Below the pieces are notes generated by a model. It was not told where the DNA came from, ran no database searches, and saw only the letters and a program-made list of their open reading frames with translations. Position numbers and translations under genes: made by a program. A stretch of DNA of 64,000 nt from Metaphire vulgaris (Eukaryota > Annelida > Clitellata > Crassiclitellata > Megascolecidae), in the NCBI GenBank assembly GCA_018105865.1, contig CM030851.1, positions 12,057,328-12,121,327 on the forward strand, given 5' to 3'. How positions within the stretch are numbered: the stretch's first letter is position 1; every line of letters begins with the position of its first letter. Positions 47,188 through 56,571 of the stretch are shown one piece after another.

Positions 47188-47699
47188 TATTCGGATCGGT
47201 GGAGATTCGTACAAAAAAATCGGTGAGTAGTTTGGGGAGGGGGCGCTAGGAGTAGTGGGGCAGTATTAGGTATTAGATCGAGGAAATAGCATCAGACAGC
47301 AGCGCCTGAGACGACTGCCTTTCTTCGATTTCGCTCGTCAAGACTTTTGGGCCGAAAAATGGGCCCTCCTACTATTCTGGACTCCTGGCTACGCCACTGA
47401 AAAGGAGTCTGCAAATGGCAGGTGGTCGGTAACGTTGAGAAACGTTGTTCCGTGTAACGGGAGCGCGCGAAATTCTGACTCTAGAGGGAGATCGTATGAC
47501 GGGAAAGGATGCAGGGTAAGGGATTTGACAATTCTTACCGCGGCAGGGGTGTACCCAGGGCATTTGGCGCACATGGCAGGGGGTTGACAAATTAAATCAG
47601 CAGGTTAACAAATCCTGAATTAACAAATCATGACAGTTTATTGATACAAGATTTTTAAAAATTTATGTAGGCTAATATTTTCTGTATATTGAATATATT

Positions 47700-47872
47700 C
47701 AGGGCGCGATTTGCGGGGGAGGGGGGGAAATCTTCCCCCACTGCCAAACTGCATCCCCTACTGCTGCATCCTCCACCACTACATCCCCCCACTGCTACAT
47801 TTCCCAACAACTACATCCCCCCCTAAGCTCGACATATTCCCCCACACTGCTCCAGGTCACAAATCACCCCTG
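47700..47872. mobile_element. hAT-type non-autonomous element, perfect target duplication
   Basis: Begins CAGGGCGCGATTTGCGGGGG and ends GGTCACAAATCACCCCTG. Both flanks read AATATATT. Confidence 0.85.
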
Positions 47873-48177
47873 AATATATTTATAAACAGCACGTTTTAAA
47901 AAAGCACTTTGAAGGTTAAACCAAAATAAAGATGTCTTTTAACAATCACTCTGGGTTCGAACCAGGGTTGGCAAGGGCTCCTCTACTCACAAATCCAACA
48001 TAGCTGAACTATTCCATGTTATTCAAACTATAATATAGTCAGCTGCAACAGCGAATTAAAGGAACCAAGAAACATTTGTGTAAAAAAATATAATTAATTT
48101 ATCAAGTTAAACAACAGGATAAGCAGATCGGATTATGAAACAATTTACAGATGTAATTGGTAAAAACTGAAAATTGG

Positions 48178-48235
48178 ATTATTACACAGTAATATTACAC
48201 AGTAATATTACACAGTAATATTACACAGTAATTTA
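48178..48235. repeat. (ATTACACAGTA)n tandem repeat
   Basis: Four units of ATTACACAGTAAT spaced at 15 bp, each with an internal ATTAC/GTAAT dyad. Confidence 0.85.
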
Positions 48236-48542
48236 GTAATTGCATTGAATTACAACTTCCAACTGGAACATCAAAGCCAAATAATGATTGTTTTGTAATC
48301 AGAATTACCAGAAATTACAAAAACTGAGAATATCAATTACTCACAATGCATAGTACCTGCACACTGAATACAATAGCTGTACTCACTTTTGTACTTAAAA
48401 CACCAGAGGGCTAGCTGCAACTGCTCTTGTGAAATATGCCAGGTCACTTATTATAACTATAAATAACAATTACTATTGGCCATGAGAAAATAAATAAGGC
48501 ATGAGAAACAGTGCCATATGAAAATATGTGAATTTACGGTAT

Positions 48543-48597
<55 letters not shown>

Positions 48598-49000
48598 AAA
48601 TAAAACCTCTGTGGATGAAAGAGAAAATCATAAAAACAAAACCTTAAAATTGATTAAATTTTAAAGTCAACTTCATACCAAAAACACAAAGCAACACTTA
48701 GTCCACAGAATAAAAGTTAAAGTAAGTAAGCAATTTTCAACCTTAAAAGCTTATAAAAATCTACTGATATCACACTTGAAAGTAACAGTATTAACAAAAG
48801 GTGCACAATATCACAAAAAACGTGTTCACAACCATGTACCAGGTAAATAACAATATAAAACAGAAAACTGCAATACTTAATAGATGAGATGTAAATATGA
48901 AAATTTTTCAATGCAAAAGCAAACAAACTTTCCATTCTAATTACTTAACAGAATCCAAACTACAACAAACAAGTTAAGAGTAACATTTTAATTAAGTTTT
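48236..49000. other. AT-rich intergenic DNA downstream of the methyltransferase gene
   Basis: Contains a TA microsatellite at about 48545-48593. The rest could include the 3' untranslated region of the gene at 49125, but no decisive polyadenylation signal stands out. Confidence 0.45.
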
Positions 49001-49004
49001 CATG

Positions 49005-49037
49005 TTAATTTCTGAAATCTGTAATGCTATAACTACT
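49005..49037 (+). repeat. 33-bp direct repeat, distal copy
   Basis: TTAATTTCTGAAATCTGTAA and following bases match 49693-49725 with one mismatch. The two copies flank the terminal exon of the methyltransferase gene. Confidence 0.85.
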
Positions 49038-49124
49038 GCTAAAAACAAATTTTTATAGCGTCAGTATAAACACACACACACACATGCACACACATGCACA
49101 AAAAAGACGATCAATATCAACAGT

Positions 49125-50521
49125 TCAATGTTTCCATGTTAGCCGCCACAATTCCAAATCCACAGGATCATCATTTCTCGAAGATTTCAAAAGTTTCACT
49201 TCTGATGAATTCCACTCCAGCTGCTCACCTATCAGGCGTTCGGACGCAATTCCCAGGAAAGTGTCTCGAAGTCGCCCACCGTACTGAGTCTGAAACGCGA
49301 TCAGGACGATAGAATTGGCCTCCGAATTCAGCAAAACACAGAACGTGGCGACCAGGGACACGAGAGAAGCTTCCGTATACAGCACATCGGCTCCGATGAT
49401 CACATCAAACTGTCCGTACTGTTTCCTGAATTCTTCAACCGCTTCGCCCCACGCCAAAACCGAACAAGCAGGCCGTTGGGGGGAATTTGATCGGGGCCCC
49501 GGTTCGGTCGGGGTTCGTTCGGGGAAGTTTCTGTCGATGTTCCGCTGCAGCGCGTCAAGAATGTTTTCGTCTCCGTCGGTGAGGACGACGTTTCCTGGAT
49601 TGCCTACCAGCTTGCCAGCCAACAGGCCGGTCAGACCGAGCCCACAACCTAAAGCACAACACGCTACAAGTCACATAAAACCGAGGAATGCTTTAATTTC
49701 CGAAATCTGTAATGCTATAACTACTTTTTTACTTACCTTTATCAATTTGTCGCATACTCAAAGCAGTCTCATATTTTATCTGCCAATGTAAAGGCATTCT
49801 AAAGGTGATTTTCAGTGTCATTATTAATTACTGTTAGTTTTGTATAGCCTGACGCTGTAAAGTGCATTGCTCCTGACAGTAGGTAGTATGGTGCACAAGA
49901 AATTGTCAGATCAATGATACTACTACTGTTACTACAACAATTAGCAGACTACTAACTACTACCACTACAATCACCCCACCATATCTTACCATCACTACTA
50001 CTACTAGTATGGTGCACAAGAAATTGTCAGATCAATGATACTACTACTGTTACTAGTACATATATTTTATACTTTTACATATATTTTATACTTTTACTAT
50101 GTACTTTTATTGTATCGATTCTAATATAGCAGGGTACCAATCGATGATTTATCAACAAAGATAAAGAATCTCTTTGCAAAAGATGATGTTGAATCAGACC
50201 CAATTAGAAAGAACCTTTACCAATTTCTAAAATGCGCTTTCCTTGGATGAGGCCAGGATGATGGTAGAGGAAATTGGCAAGGAAGTGCCCGGCGGCCCAA
50301 AGAGTGTGACCGATGCGGCTGTACCCGGCACCGGACTGGACGGTGTTCCAGGACAATCCGCAAAGAACGATGCTGGTCTCTCCATACGTAAAAACTTCCT
50401 CCACAAAGGTTTCATCATTGAACCAGGCTGGATTGAAGTAATCTTCATAATCGAGTTCCGATACCGACTCGACTACTTCTGCCGATGGCACTGACTGCGC
50501 ATCGCCAGCAGTTGGCACCAT
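49125..50521 (-). CDS. METTL21/FAM86-type protein methyltransferase, two exons
   Basis: The product is predicted to transfer a methyl group from S-adenosylmethionine to a protein, most likely a lysine, as in methyltransferase family 16. Exon 1 is 50521-50221 and exon 2 is 49648-49125; the 572-bp intron (50220-49649) has GT and AG ends and splits a glycine codon in phase 1. Joining them gives 274 residues. Motif I (EIGCGLGLTG, residues 99-108) is complete only after splicing. The acidic motif TDGDE is at 124-128 and the family D-X-X-Y motif (DVLY) at 188-191, after IIGA. A tryptophan-rich N-terminal segment (SWNTVQSGAGYSRIGHTLWAAG) precedes motif I, as is usual in this family. The ATG at 50521 follows an in-frame stop, but TTCTTCTGCCAG just before it could also be a splice acceptor, so an upstream exon is possible. 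The exact paralogue is not assigned. Confidence 0.88.
49649..50220 (-). other. Intron of the methyltransferase gene
   Basis: Donor GTAAAGG follows ATTG at 50221; the acceptor is GTGCTTTAG before GTTGTGGG. The intron holds a 51-bp direct repeat (49884-49934 and 50005-50055), ACT-rich sequence and a small duplicated TATATTTTATACTTTTAC unit. Confidence 0.88.
49693..49725 (+). repeat. 33-bp direct repeat, intronic copy
   Basis: Matches 49005-49037 with one mismatch. It lies 45 bp upstream of the exon 2 acceptor. Confidence 0.85.
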
Positions 50522-51900
50522 CTGGCAGAAGAAACTTCACAATGATATCTGGTCACCTAATATGGAAGAAGAGAAATCAAAATGAGAATCAACTAAATGC
50601 TTGAAAAAGTATTAATTTTCAATGACGCGCACGCTGTAGAGATAGTACAAGAAATTAAATACGTTGACTTAAATATTATTGCAGCAAACGAAAGGAACGT
50701 ATTTCACCGGAGGGGAGTTTCAATTTCGGTTCAATTCCCTAGGTGCTAACATGCTCAATCGAACAGAGTTTAAATTAATAGGTATGCATAGTGCCTTAGG
50801 CTAATGACATTGGGATCAAGGCGCTATATACTTGTCGGAATTTTAAATTACTTCAATTGTTACAGATCACAACGGGGATGTAGATTCTTTATTAAGACTT
50901 TGGATTTGAATGGACTATTCGACACGGGATCTACCCCTAATTACTTATTTATAGCTTTATTAACTTTAATAAATAAACTTTTATTTAAACGAACCTAAAC
51001 ATTCATTCCTCCAAGCTAAACAGTAAACACAGGCATCAGATTTTACTAGCATAGAATAAATGTGTATTAAATTCTATGCTCACGAGTTTTTTTTATCGCT
51101 CTAGCTCTAAGTTTAAGTATGTTTACATTAGAAATTGTTTATAGAAAATGTAAGAAATTTTTAAAGCGCTGAAGCATACTGTGGCGCTAGATATTTTTCT
51201 TAGATATAATTGCTCTAAAGTTGGTTTTAGGTTAGAGATTTGCACTTTGTGAAAGATTCGAAGAGGTTTTGTACAATTTTTAAAAATAACCAGCGACAAT
51301 TGGTTTATAAACAATGCGTTAATGTGTATACATTGACAGACGCCCTGACCTTGATCAGCTGTTTCTTGTTGATTTAACATGACACTGTTTCTATATTGTG
51401 TAGCAAGAAATGTTTACTAACTATAATTCATATAATTTAAATATCGTAGCATTGACGTTTAGCTAATAATTATAAGCGGTACTTTATGTTATACCTAATG
51501 GCACATCGGCCTAAACTTCTATTGGGCCCAGGCGCCTTCAGAGGCTGAAGGAGGCCCCGGGCCAGGTGGAATTTTTAAGCCAAAAATGTCTTAGCCAAAA
51601 TGCTTAAAAATCGGCGACAAGCAAAAAATAAAAAAGGTCATCGCCAATATTTAAAAATCATCACAAAATGTTGAGGCCCTCTCGGATGGAGACCCGGGCC
51701 AAATGGCCCTCCTGGCCCCCCTCTGGATGGGCCTGATTGAGCCTCCAATGTTTTGAGAGGCTACCGACTTTTTCATCCAAGTTTGCTTAATGCACACGAG
51801 TCCTTCAGCAGTGGACAAAATTGGGAGAATTTAAACGATTTTGAAGACAGGTAACCTACTGCGGATTGAATATATCGAGATGGGCAGCAGCAGGTACCAT
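50522..51900. other. Upstream region of the methyltransferase gene
   Basis: AT-rich DNA with no CpG-rich promoter visible. Repeat-derived G/C-rich stretches at about 51520-51740 (GGGCCCAGGCGCC, GGCCCCGGGCC) suggest a decayed element. No other gene recognised. Confidence 0.45.
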
Positions 51901-51935
51901 GGGGTCATCCATATATTATGTACTCAAAGAGAGGC
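51901..51935. mobile_element. Terminal fragment of the GTACGTAC-type MITE
   Basis: GGGGTCATCCATATATTATG matches the left end of 19299-19446; the right end is missing. Confidence 0.5.
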
Positions 51936-51976
51936 ATATTTTCATTTGCTCCCCTGTTGTAATTAATATTATACGT

Positions 51977-52258
51977 GTGGATTTTGTCGGATATTTTCTT
52001 CAAATCGATTAGATTTTTCGATATCAAGGCCCAATAAACTCTCTTTTCAACAGGCCTTCAATTGGCTTCTCTCACGCAGCGATTTAGTTATAAAACTTGC
52101 TTTTGATGTCTATAAGACCTGTTGTATAATGAACCAGATATCTTATTACGCGACTCTTTCCTCGATCACCCTACTAGCCATTCCCAAGTCTTCCCAAGAT
52201 ATTCGGGCGAACTTTCATTTAGTTGATGTCTCTCGTTCTCGTACAGTCAATAGCGTTA
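51977..52258 (+). repeat. 280-bp tandem duplication, copy 1
   Basis: GTGGATTTTGTCGGATA through CTCGTACAGTCAATAGCG, repeated at 52379-52650 at roughly 85-90% identity. Confidence 0.9.
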
Positions 52259-52378
52259 GTGTGTAGTATGAAATGGCTGGAAGTGCTCTTTTTCGAACCC
52301 TGTAGATCGAAATTGAGAATGATATTATTGATTATTCTTGCTAAAGTTAAAGCAATGAAGATGGAACAAGAGGAAAAT

Positions 52379-52650
52379 GTGGATTTTGTCGGATAATTTC
52401 TTCAAATGGATTAGATTTCTCGATATCAAGGCTCAATAAACCTTCTATTCAACAGGCCTTCAATTGGCTTGTCATTGCGATTTAATTATCAAACTTGTTT
52501 TTGATGTCTATAAGACCTGTTGTATAATGAACCAGATATCTTATTGCGCGACTCTTCCCTCGATCACCCTACTAGCCATTCCCCAAGATATTCGGCAGGA
52601 GTTCATTTAGTTGACGTCCTTCGTTCTCGTACAGTCAATGCATGGCGTTA
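52379..52650 (+). repeat. 280-bp tandem duplication, copy 2
   Basis: Second copy, 120 bp after the first, with small deletions. Confidence 0.9.
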
Positions 52651-52758
52651 AGAGGCTTGTGACTGCTCTGTCCTGGGACCCTGAATTTCCCTCGACGGGC
52701 CTGTCTATATACAAACTTACAAAGCAAGGGAGAAGCTTCGTGATGTCATTAACTAGAT

Positions 52759-52942
52759 CAGGGATATTTTTACACTCCCTAACACACTCCCAACACCCCC
52801 CAATTTGCGATCGACACACCCCCAACACACACCCCAATTTCAAGTATGGGATGACCTTTTTGCTTGTTAGACTTTTTTGGCAGGGGACCCCCAGAATTTA
52901 CGGACACCCCCTCCCAAATTGAAATTCCCAGAAATAACCCTG
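52759..52942. mobile_element. hAT-type non-autonomous element, family D
   Basis: Begins CAGGGATATTTTTACACTCC and ends CCCAGAAATAACCCTG. Flanks AACTAGAT and CACTAGAT match at 7 of 8 positions. The interior repeats CCCCCAACAC and CACCCC words. Confidence 0.85.
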
Positions 52943-53366
52943 CACTAGATAGATGCTACGCGTTTATGTTTCACTGCATATTAAAAGGTATTGCGCTATC
53001 ACGACTATGCATGGGCACTGTTGTTTTGAAGATTTCATTGTTTAATTGGCATCTAAAAAAGTCTCGTGGAAACACAGAGAAAACATCATGGAATTCACGC
53101 CTAATTTTATTTACGCCAAACAATAATAATAATAATTGTAAGCTTACACACAATATACATGTATATATATAATTATATATATGCATGACAATAAGCAATT
53201 CAAAAACACGGTGTCTGAATAGTACAAAAAGTCACATAGATTAACACCGGGATTCAAGACCAATGAGAACTTTTTTGCATTCATACTGAATTCACGCAAA
53301 GATCCGCCACAGTTCAAGCTTCAACATCCTGACAACAACGAAACACAGAATCACGCTGTATTTGCC
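52943..53366. other. Intergenic, no supported gene
   Basis: AT-rich DNA with a short TA-rich tract at about 53157-53185. Confidence 0.5.
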
Positions 53367-53554
53367 CAGTGGCGTAGCCACGGGGTGGGGGTTAAAACCC
53401 CCTTGGACGGCGAAATTTTTTTAAAAATGTATTCCCATGCAATTTTTATTTTTTGAGGCGATTTTTGGCAATTTTTGGGTGAAAACCCCCCTTGGCGGCT
53501 ATTGACGATTTTTTTTTTCAAAACCCCCTTCCGGAAATCCTGGCTACGCCACTG
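53367..53554. mobile_element. hAT-type non-autonomous element, family A, perfect target duplication
   Basis: Begins CAGTGGCGTAGCCACGG and ends AATCCTGGCTACGCCACTG. Both flanks read TATTTGCC. Confidence 0.93.
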
Positions 53555-54347
53555 TATTTGCCTATTATTAGCTTCCAAATTAAATATTGCATCGTTAGCA
53601 ATGAATGAATGCACTGGCGGCCGCGAATGTTTTCGACACTCAGGAGATTAATTAATAATTAGAAATAGTTTAATCGTGTTCTAAAACTGAAATCAGCGCG
53701 CCACGCTATAGCAGTAGAAATCATCTTATGCATAAAGATACCGGGAAAACGTTCTGCAAAACAAGTCTAACGTAAATCATACAATGGCCTGTACATCTTA
53801 CAAAATACCGTAATATATCGTATATTACTCTACAGCAGTCAATCACTATTTTGCAAAAGCAGCATGATATCAATATCAAACGAGTTAATTAAGCTATTCA
53901 ATTGATTTGCTAAACGCGGCATAGAAAAAAATCTGTAAATCAGCTGTTAGAATTGAATGAAATTCAATCAGTTATACATATATGCTTCAGCATTGTTACT
54001 CAAATAAGAGGAAGAACAGCTAATGAGTGCGGAATTTTAAGTGCAGACTTCTGTCTGTCACAGCGTTCTAAAACCTAATTGTTGCTGCTTAGTTTATGAA
54101 AGTGTTTCTTCCTTGTATGCCTAACAGTGCATGTAGGATATATACTAGTTCTCAAACCTTTAACGTTTTAAACATAATATTATGTTGTAGGGGATTATTG
54201 TAAGAAAATGCAATGTAACGTAATATTAATTTTTGTAAGGGCAGTGAGTGACATGACCGTATTATTACGTCTTGTGCCGGTTTTTTCCATATTGATTCTG
54301 TACGTGGCATTACTAGATCATAAAATCAATGGAAAGCCATGCATCAC
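53555..54347. other. Intergenic, no supported gene
   Basis: AT-rich unique DNA, nothing recognised. Confidence 0.5.
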
Positions 54348-54530
54348 CAGTGGCGGCTCCAGCGCTTGGCAAGTGGGGGGGGAGGCGTTGGGGTGGCAAC
54401 TTCTAATTCTAATCATGGGGGCCAACCATTTGTTGTTTAATGTATGCAGCATTAAGTATAGGGTCCCAACAGGGGCAGGCACTCAATAGGGGGGCACGGG
54501 CCCCATGAAACCCCGGTGGAGCCGCCACTG
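54348..54530. mobile_element. hAT-type non-autonomous element, family B, perfect target duplication
   Basis: Begins CAGTGGCGGCTCCAGCGCTT and ends CGGTGGAGCCGCCACTG. Both flanks read TGCATCAC. Confidence 0.93.
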
Positions 54531-54617
54531 TGCATCACCAAATACTATACAACTGCGGAAAATTTTCCACATATGCGACTTGGCGAAGACATTGCGCAAT
54601 AATATTATGCTAATGTC

Positions 54618-54757
<140 letters not shown>

Positions 54758-55214
54758 ATGTATCAACCGCATTTTCAAAATCAAATGCAGTCTGGTAGTG
54801 TTTGAAAAAATCCTTGCATCTAACTAAAGTTCAGTCTTAAATTTCTCTTAACATTGTGCATTAAAATCACCAAAACGGAGCAGAATCATAATTATGTACG
54901 TCACAAATTAGATGTTTCGCGGTAATTAATAGACGTTTCATTATATTTTTTAACTTACAGAATTTGACACTGGGGCGGGGGCGGTTACTATTCTACCTTG
55001 GAGCAACCATCGACTGATGCCAAGCGCATGACTGAAATGGCGCAATAGAAGTTCTCTAGTTAATGTCAGCAAAACAAACTTTGTAAAACGAATAGCTTCA
55101 GAAATACCGCCGTGTTATACAGTACTATAATTTGCAAGTTTCATTCTCGGATTTACGACAATCCCCTAGACTAGAGTTAAGTCGTTTCCGAATGAAACTT
55201 TATCGACGAACTTG
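54758..55214. other. Intergenic, no supported gene
   Basis: Unique AT-rich DNA. Confidence 0.5.
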
Positions 55215-55366
55215 CAGGGATATTTTTACACCCCCCAACACCCCCTAATTTGAGGTCGACACGACCAAATTTCCTAATCTTTGAATGGTATGCACCCTAA
55301 ATAGCCCCCGAACACCCCAAATTTTACCGACACCCCCGTAAATACACAATCCTAGAAATAACCCTG
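55215..55366. mobile_element. hAT-type non-autonomous element, family D, perfect target duplication
   Basis: Begins CAGGGATATTTTTACACCCC and ends CCTAGAAATAACCCTG. Both flanks read CGAACTTG. Confidence 0.93.
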
Positions 55367-55544
55367 CGAACTTGGAATATTCGTTTGCAAAACTCTAATT
55401 CGTTGGCATGCTCAGAGAGAGAGACCATGCAACATAATCTCAAGTCCATTAGAAGTATCTTAACATTGGCTATAATTATTTACAAGCAGCACTTTCAAAA
55501 GCAAGCAAGAGGAACGTAACGTTACGTAAGGCATTAATAATGAA

Positions 55545-55549
<5 letters not shown>

Positions 55550-55600
<51 letters not shown>
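55550..55600. repeat. (GA)n microsatellite
   Basis: About 50 bp of GA units. Confidence 0.95.
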
Positions 55601-55603
<3 letters not shown>

Positions 55604-55734
55604 ACAGGATGCAACACGCACTTTAAATCACATTTTCTTTAAAAACGAATGGCACAGTGGAATCGATGAAAAACGAAATGGTTTTCCGTCTGTTAAATGC
55701 ATCTTCTTATATATATATACTGTCGCTCGCTGCC

Positions 55735-55818
55735 TACCATACCATACCACGCCGTATCATACCATACCATACCATACCACGCCATATCATACCATACCAT
55801 ACCACGCCATATCATATC
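55735..55818. repeat. ACCAT-based minisatellite
   Basis: Three units of about 25-30 bp, each made of CCATA pentamers plus CACGCC(A/G)TATCATA. Confidence 0.85.
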
Positions 55819-55845
55819 GCAATTTAAAGTGGCTTAGTAGGCAAA

Positions 55846-55950
55846 GCAGCCTGTCTGAAAGCCACTAGGGACGCCAACGGGAATTGAACCCGCTCCGTCA
55901 GCCTGCTGCCGCTCCAGCGCCTAACCCACTCTGCCGTCTCTGTAACGCCC
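55846..55950 (-). mobile_element. tRNA-derived SINE head, copy 1
   Basis: On the minus strand, GGCAGAGTGGGTTAGGCGC (A-box-like) precedes GGTTCAATTCC (B-box-like) at the spacing of a tRNA. It shares CTGACGGA(G/A)CGGGTTC with 63026-63097, so the two belong to one SINE family and are probably not functional tRNA genes. Confidence 0.65.
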
Positions 55951-56275
55951 CATAGTACCTACAGTATAGTGCTACTGCTGTTGATAATTATGAAATTACG
56001 CAAAACGTTCCAACGTGCAAAAGCTGCAGTTAATCGAGCGATTTGAACACAGCATCACAAAAAAATAATTCTTGCTGGCCATTATTAATTAAATGGTAAC
56101 TGAAAATATGTGCTGTTAATTTTATTTTCCACCAATTTTCTCGACCAGTTCCAGGCTCTGACGCAAACATTCCACCAATCTCTGACCCAACATGTGAAGT
56201 CCTAACGCGTCTGATGAGTTTTGCCTAACATTTTGCTATTATTGAGTGCCGGGTTTTTACAAAGTGGGTATTTGC
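55951..56275. other. Intergenic, no supported gene
   Basis: Unique AT-rich DNA. Confidence 0.5.
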
Positions 56276-56458
56276 CAGTGGCGGAAAAATCCAGAAAAAT
56301 CTAGGGGGCCATGCCCAAGTCAATGACCGTCAACACACCACACTGCGTCCCTGTTAAAAAGGTCGTCCACTATTACTGTCTGGGATGGGGTAGAGGCAAA
56401 GCTGAAATCTTGGGGAGGCAAGCAACATTCCCCCAGCTCCACCATAGAGCCGCCACTG
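56276..56458. mobile_element. hAT-type element remnant, family B
   Basis: Begins CAGTGGCGGAAAAATCC and ends CCATAGAGCCGCCACTG; flanks do not match. It lies about 110 bp beyond the stop codon of the zinc-finger gene. Confidence 0.65.
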
Positions 56459-56571
56459 ATGTTTTTGACAGAATTTGGGGAGAGAATCCCCCTCTCTCTA
56501 ACGAGGCCTGCGTGCAACAGAAATTCGGAATAATACCCTGATTATAAACAGTTTTTCCTCCCGTATTCTTC

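Noticed and set aside
55868..55939. Functional tRNA gene on the minus strand
   Set aside because: A- and B-box-like motifs are present, but the cloverleaf does not pair well by eye and the sequence is shared with a SINE head at 63026.
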